A stretch of DNA of 64,000 nt, taken from Hyphomonas adhaerens MHS-3. Lineage in GTDB: Bacteria > Pseudomonadota > Alphaproteobacteria > Caulobacterales > Hyphomonadaceae. This document shows positions 56,935-64,000 of the stretch, piece after piece. Position 1 is the first letter of the stretch, and each line of letters opens with the position of its first letter. The stretch is from the NCBI RefSeq assembly GCF_000685235.1, contig NZ_ARYH01000001.1, positions 1,116,001-1,180,000 of the forward strand, written 5' to 3'. Below the pieces are notes generated by a model, which saw only the letters and a list, made by a program, of their open reading frames with translations, was not told the origin of the DNA and searched no databases. The position numbers and the translations under genes are program-made.

Positions 56935-57573
56935 ATGAAACGTCTCGCCATTGCCGTCTGTGCTGTCTCGATGCTCTCCGCCTGTGCGGAAGGGCCAAGC
57001 CGTAACGTCTGGACCGGCGCCGCCGCCGGCGCGATCCTGGGAGCCGGAGCCGGTACGCTCGCAGGCGGGGACGACGGCCGCAATGCTGCAATCGGTGCAG
57101 CAGTGGGCGCCATCGCCGGTGCCGCCGTCGGTGATTATATGGACAAGCAGGAACGCGCCCTGCGCGAACAGACTGCCGGTACCGGTATCGGTGTTGAGCG
57201 CCAGGGCGACCAGATCGCGCTGACCATGCCGTCGAACATCACGTTCGACGTCGATAGCGCCACCATCAAGCCGGCCTTCTATCAATCGCTGAACGAAGTG
57301 GCCACGACCCTCGTGGACTACCCGTCCACCGCTGTCGACGTCATCGGTCACGCCTCGGCGGATGGCCCGGATGACTACAACATGCAGCTGTCGCAGCGCC
57401 GTGCCGCCTCGGTCCAGAACTATCTGGTCGGCCAGGGCGTCGCCTCGGTGCGCCTGCGGGCCATCGGCATGGGCGAAACCCAGCCGATTGCCGACAACTC
57501 GACGCCGGAAGGCCGTGCGGCCAACCGCCGGGTTGAAGTCATCCTGACGCCTGTGACGCAGGACAGCTACTAA
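56935..57573 (+). CDS. OmpA family lipoprotein
   Basis: A 212-aa lipoprotein (lipobox LSAC) with a glycine-zipper-like stretch (GAAAGAILGAGAGTLAGG and AAIGAAVGAIAGAAVGDYM) followed by a C-terminal OmpA/Pal peptidoglycan-binding domain: ITFDVDSATIKPAF, VDVIGHASADGPDDYN, LSQRRAASVQNYL, GRAANRRVEV. It probably anchors the outer membrane to peptidoglycan. It is followed by a strong terminator. Confidence 0.93.
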   Translation: MKRLAIAVCAVSMLSACAEGPSRNVWTGAAAGAILGAGAGTLAGGDDGRNAAIGAAVGAIAGAAVGDYMDKQERALREQTAGTGIGVERQGDQIALTMPSNITFDVDSATIKPAFYQSLNEVATTLVDYPSTAVDVIGHASADGPDDYNMQLSQRRAASVQNYLVGQGVASVRLRAIGMGETQPIADNSTPEGRAANRRVEVILTPVTQDSY

Positions 57574-57605
57574 GCTGCCTCACCCGTTTGAGGGTGCAAG
57601 ATAAT

Positions 57606-57641
57606 AAAAGGCCAGCCGGACATTTCGGCTGGCCTTTTTTT
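57606..57641 (+). terminator. Rho-independent terminator after the OmpA lipoprotein gene
   Basis: Stem AAAAGGCCAGCCG / CGGCTGGCCTTTT with loop GACATTT and a TTTTTT run. It lies 32 bases after the stop codon. Confidence 0.95.
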
Positions 57642-57716
57642 ATGCCGTTTTCAGGCCGGACTTTACGCGACTTCTGTGTCCGGAAGGCCTATACACTTGT
57701 GCAGAAGGGGACGCTC

Positions 57717-58346
57717 ATGACGAATGAAGACGGCCCTGTGCAACATCCGCGCGGGAAATTCGGCAAGCCCGGACCCTATCGCGGTGTGTTTTCCGAAGGG
57801 GTGCGCGGCCTGTCCTGGCTGTGCCTGAAAGCGGCCGGCTGGCATGTCGCAACGGACTGGCCAGGCGCGGCGAAATCGGTGGTCATCGCGGCGCCGCACA
57901 CATCCAATATGGATGGCCTCCTGATGCTCGCCATTGCCGGCTGGTACCGGCAGAAGCTGAGCTGGATGGGCAAGGCCTCGCTGGTCTCCGGGCCACTCGG
58001 CGGGCTCGTGCGCCGGGCGGGATGCGTTCCGGTCGACCGGTCGAAATCGGCCGATGTGGTGTCCCTGATGCGCGAGGCCTTCGACGAGGCCGGCTCCCTG
58101 CATCTTGCCGTGTCGCCGGAAGGAACGCGGAATGCCAATGCGAACTGGAAAACGGGATTCTGGCACATCGCGAAATCGGCCGGTGTGCCGATGCTGATCG
58201 CGGTGCTGGATTTCGGCACGAAAGAGATGCGCTTCGAAGGGCCGATGATGCCCGGCGAGGACATTGAGGCCGACATGGCCGAGATTGTCTCGTACTATCG
58301 CGATGCCGAAGGCAAACACCCGGAGAAATTCGTCCTGCCGGGCTGA
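57717..58346 (+). CDS. 1-acyl-sn-glycerol-3-phosphate acyltransferase-like protein
   Basis: A 209-aa acyltransferase of the PlsC/LPLAT fold, with the catalytic HTSNMD (an HxxxxD-type motif) near residue 60, the SPEGTRNANANWKTGF motif (EGTR) near 140, and a hydrophobic core. It may acylate lysophosphatidic acid or a related lipid. ATG 57717 follows GAAGGGG by about 6 bases. Single gene after the terminator. Confidence 0.85.
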   Translation: MTNEDGPVQHPRGKFGKPGPYRGVFSEGVRGLSWLCLKAAGWHVATDWPGAAKSVVIAAPHTSNMDGLLMLAIAGWYRQKLSWMGKASLVSGPLGGLVRRAGCVPVDRSKSADVVSLMREAFDEAGSLHLAVSPEGTRNANANWKTGFWHIAKSAGVPMLIAVLDFGTKEMRFEGPMMPGEDIEADMAEIVSYYRDAEGKHPEKFVLPG

Positions 58347-58350
58347 CGCG

Positions 58351-58899
58351 TCAGCGGCAGGTGGCGGCGGCCTTGTCGATGGCAGCGGCCGAGCCGCTCA
58401 GCGAGAAGTGATAGGCAACCTGCGTGTTCCGGGCCGAAACGGCCTGCACGCGCAGTTCCGATCCTTTCTTCAGTGCCGTGACGATGCGGGCATCGTCGGA
58501 ATCGTCGGCGAAGGCTTCACGGCCGACCGCGAACAGGGTCCACGAGGAACGCCCCACCCGGGCTTTCGGGGCCATGTCTTCCCGCAAATTGTACCCGACC
58601 TTGAGGCTGGGCTGGTTGCGGGCGCGGCCGGATTTCCAGCTGGTCACATAGAACCAGACATCGCCATGGTCGGCATTTTTCGGTGCCTTGTCGGTTGCGG
58701 GTGTTGCCGCATAGCAGATCGTCTCGCCGCCGGTCGTGTCGGTGAAGACCGACCAGTCCTTGTAGCGGCCCACAGCCGCCGGGTCCGCAAGCGCAAGCGG
58801 GGCGGCCAGGAGTGTAGCGGCGGCCAGAAGGCCGGAAAGGCGGAGGCCTGAAAAGCGAAGGCCCGAAAAGCGAAGGGAAGGGGTCATAAATGTATGCAT
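58351..58899 (-). CDS. Invasion-associated locus B (IalB)-like secreted protein
   Basis: A 182-aa (or 178) secreted protein of the IalB family with YKDWSVFTDTTGGETICYAA, DVWFYVTSWKSGR, SLKVGYNLRED and the C-terminal cysteine near TCR. The signal region contains three pentapeptide repeats (LRFSG, LRFSG, LRLSG). Start ATG 58899 or 58887 is uncertain. The family has a beta-sandwich fold of unknown role outside pathogens. Confidence 0.8.
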   Translation of the reverse strand: MHTFMTPSLRFSGLRFSGLRLSGLLAAATLLAAPLALADPAAVGRYKDWSVFTDTTGGETICYAATPATDKAPKNADHGDVWFYVTSWKSGRARNQPSLKVGYNLREDMAPKARVGRSSWTLFAVGREAFADDSDDARIVTALKKGSELRVQAVSARNTQVAYHFSLSGSAAAIDKAAATCR

Positions 58900-59083
58900 C
58901 TTCTATACAGCGTCTCGTCCGGTTCGGTTTCTGCCGCCAGTGTAGGTGTCATAGAGTTAAGGCCAAACTTCGGCAAACTGAATGACACGATCTTCCGCGG
59001 CTGATTTCTATGACAGGCATCCTGCCATACGAGGTGTGAGTGCGGGATGAACCCCGCCGTTGTGCGTCGTTCAGGCGGGAGAC

Positions 59084-59584
59084 TCAGCCCGGCAGCTTGC
59101 CGTCGCCCGGAACGCCGCCCGGCATGATCGGGCGAGGGGCATAGGCGCCGAGGGCGAGGTGGCGGTCATACATGACCAGCGCCCCGGCGAGGCTGAGATT
59201 GATGCAGAACTTGGTCGGGATCTTCACGACATGGTCGCAGCGGGCGAGGGTTTCCGGCGACAGGCTGCCGCGCTCGGGGCCGAGGATATAGGCCGCCTGC
59301 ACCGGATGCCGGAAGGTCGGCAGCATGACCGCCTCGTCGGTCAGCTCCACGCCGACCAGCTGGCAGCCGCGCGGCAGCTGCATCTCGTCGATCGTGTCAT
59401 ACTGGTAGTAGGGGATGTGCCCGGCCGTCTTGGATGTGTCGGCGGCATAGGCGGCACGCAGGCGGTGCTCCGCGTCGATGGAGAAGAAAAAGCTGGCGCC
59501 GAAGGCGTTGGCGGTCCGCATCAGCGCACCGAGGTTCATGGCCTTGGAGATCCGCTCCGACCCGATGGCAAAATAACCGCGCAT
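59084..59584 (-). CDS. TrmH/SpoU family RNA methyltransferase
   Basis: A 166-aa SPOUT methyltransferase with the three family motifs: motif 1 region MNLGALMRTANAFGASFFF, motif 2 YILGPERGSLS and motif 3 VKIPTKFCINLSLAGALVMY. It methylates a ribose of tRNA or rRNA; the target is unknown. ATG 59584 lies 4 bases after the membrane gene, so it is the third gene of the asparaginase operon. Confidence 0.9.
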   Translation of the reverse strand: MRGYFAIGSERISKAMNLGALMRTANAFGASFFFSIDAEHRLRAAYAADTSKTAGHIPYYQYDTIDEMQLPRGCQLVGVELTDEAVMLPTFRHPVQAAYILGPERGSLSPETLARCDHVVKIPTKFCINLSLAGALVMYDRHLALGAYAPRPIMPGGVPGDGKLPG

Positions 59585-59588
59585 GGGC

Positions 59589-59909
59589 TCAGAACGCCGC
59601 CACGACGAAGCGCAGATAGGCAAGCGACAAGAGAATGGCCATGGGCGCTGTATACGTCACCCGCCGGGCCAGGCGCAATTGCGTGAGCTGGGCAGGGTAG
59701 GTCTCGATCAGCCAGGCGAGGTGCTCGCCCGGCGTGTCGGTCTTGCCGGAGGAGGCAACAGCCGCGCGGAAAGCGGGATCGCGATAGTCGCCGCCGAATT
59801 TGTCCGCCAGCGCCCGGCGCAGCGAGACCGAGATCAGCATCCGCATCTGCGCCGCCAGCACAAAGGCGAAGCCGGTCACGCCCAGCACGATCCATCCGGC
59901 AATGATCAT
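59589..59909 (-). CDS. Hypothetical two-helix membrane protein
   Basis: A 106-aa protein with an N-terminal helix (IIAGWIVLGVTGFAFVLAA) and a C-terminal helix (YTAPMAILLSLAYLRFVVA), with a polar loop between. It starts within the last codon of the asparaginase gene (ATGA overlap), so it is coupled. Function unknown. Confidence 0.72.
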   Translation of the reverse strand: MIIAGWIVLGVTGFAFVLAAQMRMLISVSLRRALADKFGGDYRDPAFRAAVASSGKTDTPGEHLAWLIETYPAQLTQLRLARRVTYTAPMAILLSLAYLRFVVAAF

Positions 59910-60775
59910 GCGAAGGTCGCCACTTCGAACCGGCCGTCGGCATCCATGAGGCCGCGTTTCAGGCCGCCGGAATTGGACCCGGCAATCAGCGTCCCGTCCG
60001 CGCTGACGGCGATCATGCCGCCTTCGCCGCCAAGGTGTTTCACATCGTCGAGTGCGCCCTGGACGGCGTCTTCCAGCTCGGCCCCGCCATAGCGGATACG
60101 GGCGGAGACATCGGCGGCGGCCGCCGCGCGGATGAAATATTCGCCGAGCCCCGTGCAGGATATGGCGCAGCGCTCGTCCGCCCAGGTGCCCGCGCCGATC
60201 AGGGGCGTATCGCCCACCCGGCCGGGCGTCTTGGACTTCACGCCGCCGGTCGAGGTGGCGGCGGCAAGGTCGCCATACTGGTCCAGAACGACCGCGCCGA
60301 CCGTGCCCATGGCCCGGGCCGGCAGCAGGCAGCGCTCTTCGACTGGCTGGTAGTAATTTTCGGCGTCGCGCACTTCCGGCAGGCCGTATTCCGTTGCCAG
60401 GGCCCAGGCGCCTTCGCCGGCGATCAGCACGTGCGGCGTGCGTTCCATCACGATCCGGGCGGCGGCGATCGGGCTGATGATGCCGGACAGGGCCGCGACG
60501 GCCCCGGCATTGCGGGTGCGACCGTCCATGATCGCTGCATCCAGCTCGTATCGCCCGTCGGTATTGGGCGCGGCGCCCTTGCCGGCGAGGTGCAGGCCGG
60601 ATTCCTCCAGCGCCGCCACCATGGCCTCGACAACGTCCAGCGCCGCCACGCCTGCGTCCAGCCGCTTGCCGCCCTCGCGCAGCAGCTCCGCCATGTGCGC
60701 TTCCTCGCGCGAATAGTCGCGGCCGAAAACCGGTCCGGCGCCGCCATGAAGGGCAATGGCCCATTTCCTCGCCAT
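59906..60775 (-). CDS. Isoaspartyl peptidase / L-asparaginase (Ntn hydrolase)
   Basis: A 289-aa Ntn hydrolase that cleaves isoaspartyl dipeptides and asparagine. It shows AIALHGGAGPV at the N-terminus and the autocleavage site MGTVGAVVLDQYGDLAAATS, where threonine becomes the nucleophile at about residue 155, then SKTPGRVGDTPLIGAG. It opens the operon with the two-helix gene and the SPOUT methyltransferase. Confidence 0.92.
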   Translation of the reverse strand: MARKWAIALHGGAGPVFGRDYSREEAHMAELLREGGKRLDAGVAALDVVEAMVAALEESGLHLAGKGAAPNTDGRYELDAAIMDGRTRNAGAVAALSGIISPIAAARIVMERTPHVLIAGEGAWALATEYGLPEVRDAENYYQPVEERCLLPARAMGTVGAVVLDQYGDLAAATSTGGVKSKTPGRVGDTPLIGAGTWADERCAISCTGLGEYFIRAAAAADVSARIRYGGAELEDAVQGALDDVKHLGGEGGMIAVSADGTLIAGSNSGGLKRGLMDADGRFEVATFA

Positions 60776-60871
60776 AGCTGGTAACGCTCCCTTACGTCAG
60801 GCTTGGATTATGAAGGCCACACCGCTACCGTCTGGCGCAGCAAACAACAAGACAGGAAGGGTAGCGCGCTC

Positions 60872-61864
60872 ATGAAGGCAGTGCTTTCGAAAGAAGTCGG
60901 CGGACCGGAAACTCTGGTCCTCGAAGAGGTCGCCTCGCCGGAATTTGGCAAAGACCAGGTTCTGGTCCGGGTGAAGGCGTGCGGGGTGAATTTCCCGGAC
61001 TCGCTGATGATCAAGGACATGTACCAGTTCAAACCGCCGCGCCCGTTCAGCCCGGGCGGCGAAGTGGCCGGCCTGGTCGAATCGGTCGGGGAAGGGGTCA
61101 CCCATGTGAAGCCGGGTGACCGCGTGCTCGCTTCCATCGGCAATGGCGGCATGGCCGAACTGGCCGTTGCGGCGGCGCATTCCGTCATGCCCATTCCGGA
61201 CGATATGCCGTTCGAAGAAGCGGCCGCCTTCATGATGACCTATGGCACGTCCTATTATGCGCTGAAGGACCGGGCCGACCCCAAAAAAGGCGAGAAGCTG
61301 CTCGTCCTCGGCGCCGCTGGCGGTGTCGGCATCGCAGCCGTCGAACTTGGCAAGGCGATGGGCCTGGAAGTCATTGCGGCCTGTTCCAGCCAGGAAAAAG
61401 TGGATTTCTGTCTTTCCAAAGGGGCCGACAAGGGGCTCGTCTATGCGCGTGAGCTGGACAAGGACGGGATGAAAGCCTTCTCCGGCGACATCAAGGAAAT
61501 CTCCGGCGGCGGCGTGGACATCATCTATGACGGCGTCGGCGGCAATTATGCCGAACCATCCCTGCGCGCCATGAACTGGGAAGGCCGCTTCCTGGTGATC
61601 GGCTTCCCGGCCGGTATCCCGAAGATCCCGCTGAACCTGACCCTGCTGAAAAGCTGCGACATCCGCGGCGTGTTCTGGGGCGCGGCCGTGGCGCGCGATC
61701 CGAAGGCCCATGCGCAGAACGTCAAGGAGCTGTTCGAGCTCTACACTGCCGGCAAGATCCGCCCGCACATCTCCAACACCTATCCGCTGGAGAAATCGGC
61801 CGACGCGATCCGTGAGCTGACGGAGCGCCGCGCGCAGGGCAAGGTCGTGGTGGTCATGGACTAA
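60872..61864 (+). CDS. NADPH:quinone oxidoreductase family protein
   Basis: A 330-aa medium-chain zinc-independent reductase of the quinone oxidoreductase (QOR) type. The NADPH motif is VLGAAGGVGIAAVELGKA, and the PGGEVAGLVESVGEGVTHVK segment is typical. ATG 60872 follows AGGAAGGG; the frame to 60803 is rejected. The substrate is not determined. Confidence 0.9.
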   Translation: MKAVLSKEVGGPETLVLEEVASPEFGKDQVLVRVKACGVNFPDSLMIKDMYQFKPPRPFSPGGEVAGLVESVGEGVTHVKPGDRVLASIGNGGMAELAVAAAHSVMPIPDDMPFEEAAAFMMTYGTSYYALKDRADPKKGEKLLVLGAAGGVGIAAVELGKAMGLEVIAACSSQEKVDFCLSKGADKGLVYARELDKDGMKAFSGDIKEISGGGVDIIYDGVGGNYAEPSLRAMNWEGRFLVIGFPAGIPKIPLNLTLLKSCDIRGVFWGAAVARDPKAHAQNVKELFELYTAGKIRPHISNTYPLEKSADAIRELTERRAQGKVVVVMD

Positions 61865-61904
61865 GCCTGCCCCGGCAGGAAAGTGCGGCTATTCGGTGTT
61901 TTAT

Positions 61905-62261
61905 ATGGAACGGTTTATCGCCGTTCCGCATAGTATGGGTATGATAACCATACCTGAACCCCGGACGGAGCAACCGGAAGGCGAGCATCGGGAAGATGCT
62001 CGCCGCCGGACATTGCGCAAGGGCCGGATTCTCATCAATGAGCTGCAAAGTTCGTTCGATGTGCTCGTCCGGGATTTCTCGGAAGAGGGGATGCAGCTGA
62101 AGCTCTGGGAAGCCTGGGCGGTGCCGGAGACGTTCGATCTGGAACTGCTGTCGCGCTACGGCCACATCGAGGCGATCTACCATTGCGAACGGCGCTGGCA
62201 GCATGGCCTGATGGTCGGGGCGCATATCATCGCCGACAAACCCGCCGAGTCGTCGCCCTAG
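61905..62261 (+). CDS. PilZ domain protein
   Basis: A protein of 101-118 aa with the PilZ pattern DARRRTLRKGRILI (R-rich c-di-GMP switch) and VRDFSEEGMQLKL (the D/NxSxxG-type motif), so it may bind cyclic di-GMP. Start candidates are ATG 61905, 61935 and 61941; no strong ribosome site is seen. A palindrome spans 61933-61953. It lies 40 bases after the QOR gene. Confidence 0.78.
   Translation: MERFIAVPHSMGMITIPEPRTEQPEGEHREDARRRTLRKGRILINELQSSFDVLVRDFSEEGMQLKLWEAWAVPETFDLELLSRYGHIEAIYHCERRWQHGLMVGAHIIADKPAESSP
61933..61953. promoter_or_regulatory. Inverted repeat at the PilZ gene start
   Basis: GTATGG and CCATAC flank GTATGATAA at the possible PilZ start codons. It may be an operator or a hairpin around the start. 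Unproven. Confidence 0.3.
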
Positions 62262-62385
62262 GCCGCGTTCGCGCAGATCAAGACTTATTCTTTCATCCAT
62301 TTAGCTCGTCCGGGGACGGACAATTGCCGAGCGATGGGGCATGTTGATGGCCATGTTTCAGAAAGCCGTCAGCTGAGCCCCAAAT

Positions 62386-62417
62386 GAAAAGCCCGCCGGA
62401 TCGCTCCGGCGGGCTTT
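62386..62417 (-). terminator. Rho-independent terminator after dnaK
   Basis: Stem AAAAGCCCGCCGGA with its inverse TCCGGCGGGCTTT and a TCGC loop. On the minus strand, stem bases end in TTTT. It lies 23 bases beyond the dnaK stop. Confidence 0.93.
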
Positions 62418-62439
62418 GTCTTTTCCGTCGCTGAACGGA

Positions 62440-64000
62440 TTACTTTTTGTCGGCGTCGTCGACTTCTTCGAAGTCGGCATCGACCACGTCGTCACCGCTA
62501 TCGTCAGCGGCGGCATCGGACGCCGCGTCAGCGTGGGCCGTGGCCTCCTGCTGGCTGGCATAGATGGCTTCGCCGAGTTTCATGGCGGCCGACATCAGGG
62601 CCTGATGCTTGGCCTGGATGTCTGCGAGGTTGTCCGTTTCGCGGGCTTCCTTCAGCTCGCCAACGGCTTTCTCGATTTCGCCTTTGACGTCCTCGGAGAC
62701 CTTGTCGCCATGCTCTTCGAGCTGCTTCTCGGTCTGGTGCACCAGCGCTTCGGCATGGTTCTTCGCTTCCACCAGTTCGCGGCGGGCCTTGTCTTCGCCC
62801 GCATTGGCTTCGGCGTCGGCCATCATGCCCTTGATGTCGTCTTCCGAGAGACCGCCATCGGCCTGGATGGTGATAACCTGTTCCTTGCCGGTGGCCTTGT
62901 CCTTCGCGGACACGGACACGATGCCGTTGGCGTCGATGTCGAAGGTCACTTCGATCTGAGGCACGCCGCGCGGAGCCGGCGGGATGCCTTCGAGGTTGAA
63001 CTGGCCGAGCATCTTGTTGTCGGCGGCCATTTCGCGCTCGCCCTGGAAGACCTTGATCGTCACGGCCGGCTGATTGTCGTCAGCGGTCGAGAAGACCTGG
63101 GACTTCTTGGTCGGGATCGTCGTGTTGCGGTCGATCAGGCGGGTGAACACACCGCCCAGCGTCTCGATGCCGAGCGACAGCGGGGTCACGTCCAGAAGGA
63201 CAACGTCTTTCACGTCGCCCTGCAGCACGCCGCCCTGGATCGCGGCGCCGATGGCAACCACTTCATCCGGGTTCACGCCCTTGTGCGGCTCGCGGCCGAA
63301 GAATTTCTTCACGGCTTCCTGCACGGCCGGCATACGGGTCATGCCGCCGACCAGAACGACTTCGTCGATCTCGGAGGCCGACTTGCCGGCATCCTTGAGG
63401 GCTTTGTCGCACGGCCCGATGGTCCGCTTCACGAGGTCATCGACGAGGCTCTCGAACTTGGCACGGGTCAGTTTGATGTTGAGGTGTTTCGGACCGGATG
63501 CGTCGGCCGTGATGAAGGGCAGGTTCACTTCGTATTGCGAAGCGGACGACAGCTCTTTCTTGGCCTTCTCGGCTTCTTCCTTCAGACGCTGGAGGGCCAG
63601 CTTGTCCGTCTTCAGGTCGATGCCCTGGTCCTTTTTGAACTCTTCGGCGAGGTAATCGACGATGCGAAGGTCGAAGTCTTCACCGCCGAGGAAGGTGTCG
63701 CCGTTCGTGGACAGCACTTCGAACACGCCGTCGCCGATTTCCAGCAGCGAGACGTCGAACGTACCGCCGCCGAGGTCGTAGACCGCGATCGTCTTGTTCT
63801 CGCCCTTGTCCAGACCGTAGGCGAGGGCGGCTGCCGTCGGCTCGTTGATGATGCGCAGCACTTCAAGACCGGCAATCTTGCCGGCGTCTTTCGTGGCCTG
63901 ACGCTGGGCGTCGTTGAAGTAGGCCGGGACCGTGATGACGGCCTGGGTCACTTCGCTGCCCAGATAGGCTTCTGCGGTTTCCTTCATCTTGGTCAGGATG
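62440..64000 (-). CDS. dnaK: Chaperone DnaK (Hsp70), 5' end cut by the window
   Basis: At least 520 codons of Hsp70, ATP-driven folding chaperone. The window ends inside the N-terminal ATPase domain, so about the first 110 residues are missing. ATPase motifs [13 protein letters not shown] and [16 protein letters not shown] are present, then the hinge [14 protein letters not shown] and the substrate-binding domain ending in a charged tail ([17 protein letters not shown]). It is followed by a strong terminator; the operon mate is outside the window. Confidence 0.98.
   Translation of the reverse strand, partial: ILTKMKETAEAYLGSEVTQAVITVPAYFNDAQRQATKDAGKIAGLEVLRIINEPTAAALAYGLDKGENKTIAVYDLGGGTFDVSLLEIGDGVFEVLSTNGDTFLGGEDFDLRIVDYLAEEFKKDQGIDLKTDKLALQRLKEEAEKAKKELSSASQYEVNLPFITADASGPKHLNIKLTRAKFESLVDDLVKRTIGPCDKALKDAGKSASEIDEVVLVGGMTRMPAVQEAVKKFFGREPHKGVNPDEVVAIGAAIQGGVLQGDVKDVVLLDVTPLSLGIETLGGVFTRLIDRNTTIPTKKSQVFSTADDNQPAVTIKVFQGEREMAADNKMLGQFNLEGIPPAPRGVPQIEVTFDIDANGIVSVSAKDKATGKEQVITIQADGGLSEDDIKGMMADAEANAGEDKARRELVEAKNHAEALVHQTEKQLEEHGDKVSEDVKGEIEKAVGELKEARETDNLADIQAKHQALMSAAMKLGEAIYASQQEATAHADAASDAAADDSGDDVVDADFEEVDDADKK

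Noticed and set aside
59589-60764. 391-codon minus frame through the asparaginase and membrane genes
   Set aside because: Two genes in different frames explain the region better, joined by an ATGA overlap.

Overview
The window reads as a chromosome segment of a GC-rich alphaproteobacterium, most likely of the Hyphomonadaceae or a close Caulobacterales relative. The grounds are the Caulobacter-type tkt / zauP / zapA neighbourhood, the alphaproteobacterial argH - LptM-like - lysA - TIGR02302 run, an MmcB-type DNA repair gene, and the etfB-etfA-hbd cluster. Taxonomy is inferred from gene content only. Almost all of the sequence is ordinary, densely packed housekeeping DNA with ATGA and CTAG overlaps. 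No transposase, integrase or CRISPR array was seen.

Layout. 1-6.7 kb: lower glycolysis (gap, a methyltransferase, pgk, class I fba) and an M3 peptidase lipoprotein. 6.7-12.5 kb: thiE, an inositol-phosphatase-like gene, a Baeyer-Villiger-type monooxygenase, a 52-residue Trp-rich protein and an MsbA-like ABC exporter. 12.6-15 kb: rpmE, a nuclease, a lipoprotein and a TlpA-like thioredoxin. 15-23.5 kb: argH, two small lipoproteins, lysA, a TIGR02302 membrane protein and mprF. 23.5-31 kb: metallo-hydrolase, 2H phosphoesterase, cobalamin adenosyltransferase, zapA/zauP, transketolase and a divergent pair of citrate synthase homologues, one with a helix-turn-helix. 31-44 kb: membrane and DNA-repair genes, tRNA-Arg(CCU), two secreted Ntn-hydrolase lipoproteins (penicillin-acylase-like and gamma-glutamyltransferase), hbd, etfAB, two DUF465 genes, DUF4262 and slyX.

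44-46.4 kb is the one clearly foreign patch. It is AT-rich and carries an unknown gene plus a nucleoside-phosphorylase-fold gene reminiscent of defence effectors. Next come a detached 3' fragment of thiC and an SF0329-like gene, abutting intact thiC. The two thiC ends align without gaps over about 230 bp with only silent differences by eye, which suggests horizontal acquisition at the thiC 3' end.

46.4-50.4 kb: thiC is the last gene of a three-gene operon behind a TPP riboswitch. The other two genes are a double-hotdog-like protein and a DUF1801 protein, neither with an obvious thiamine role. A paralogue of the hotdog-like gene lies just upstream. 50.6-64 kb: small enzymes (YjbR, SDR, GNAT, ArsC-like), a phosphodiester glycosidase, a PadR regulator behind a striking operator array, rlmN, an OmpA lipoprotein, an acyltransferase, an IalB-like protein, an asparaginase operon, a quinone oxidoreductase, a PilZ protein, and dnaK running off the end of the window.
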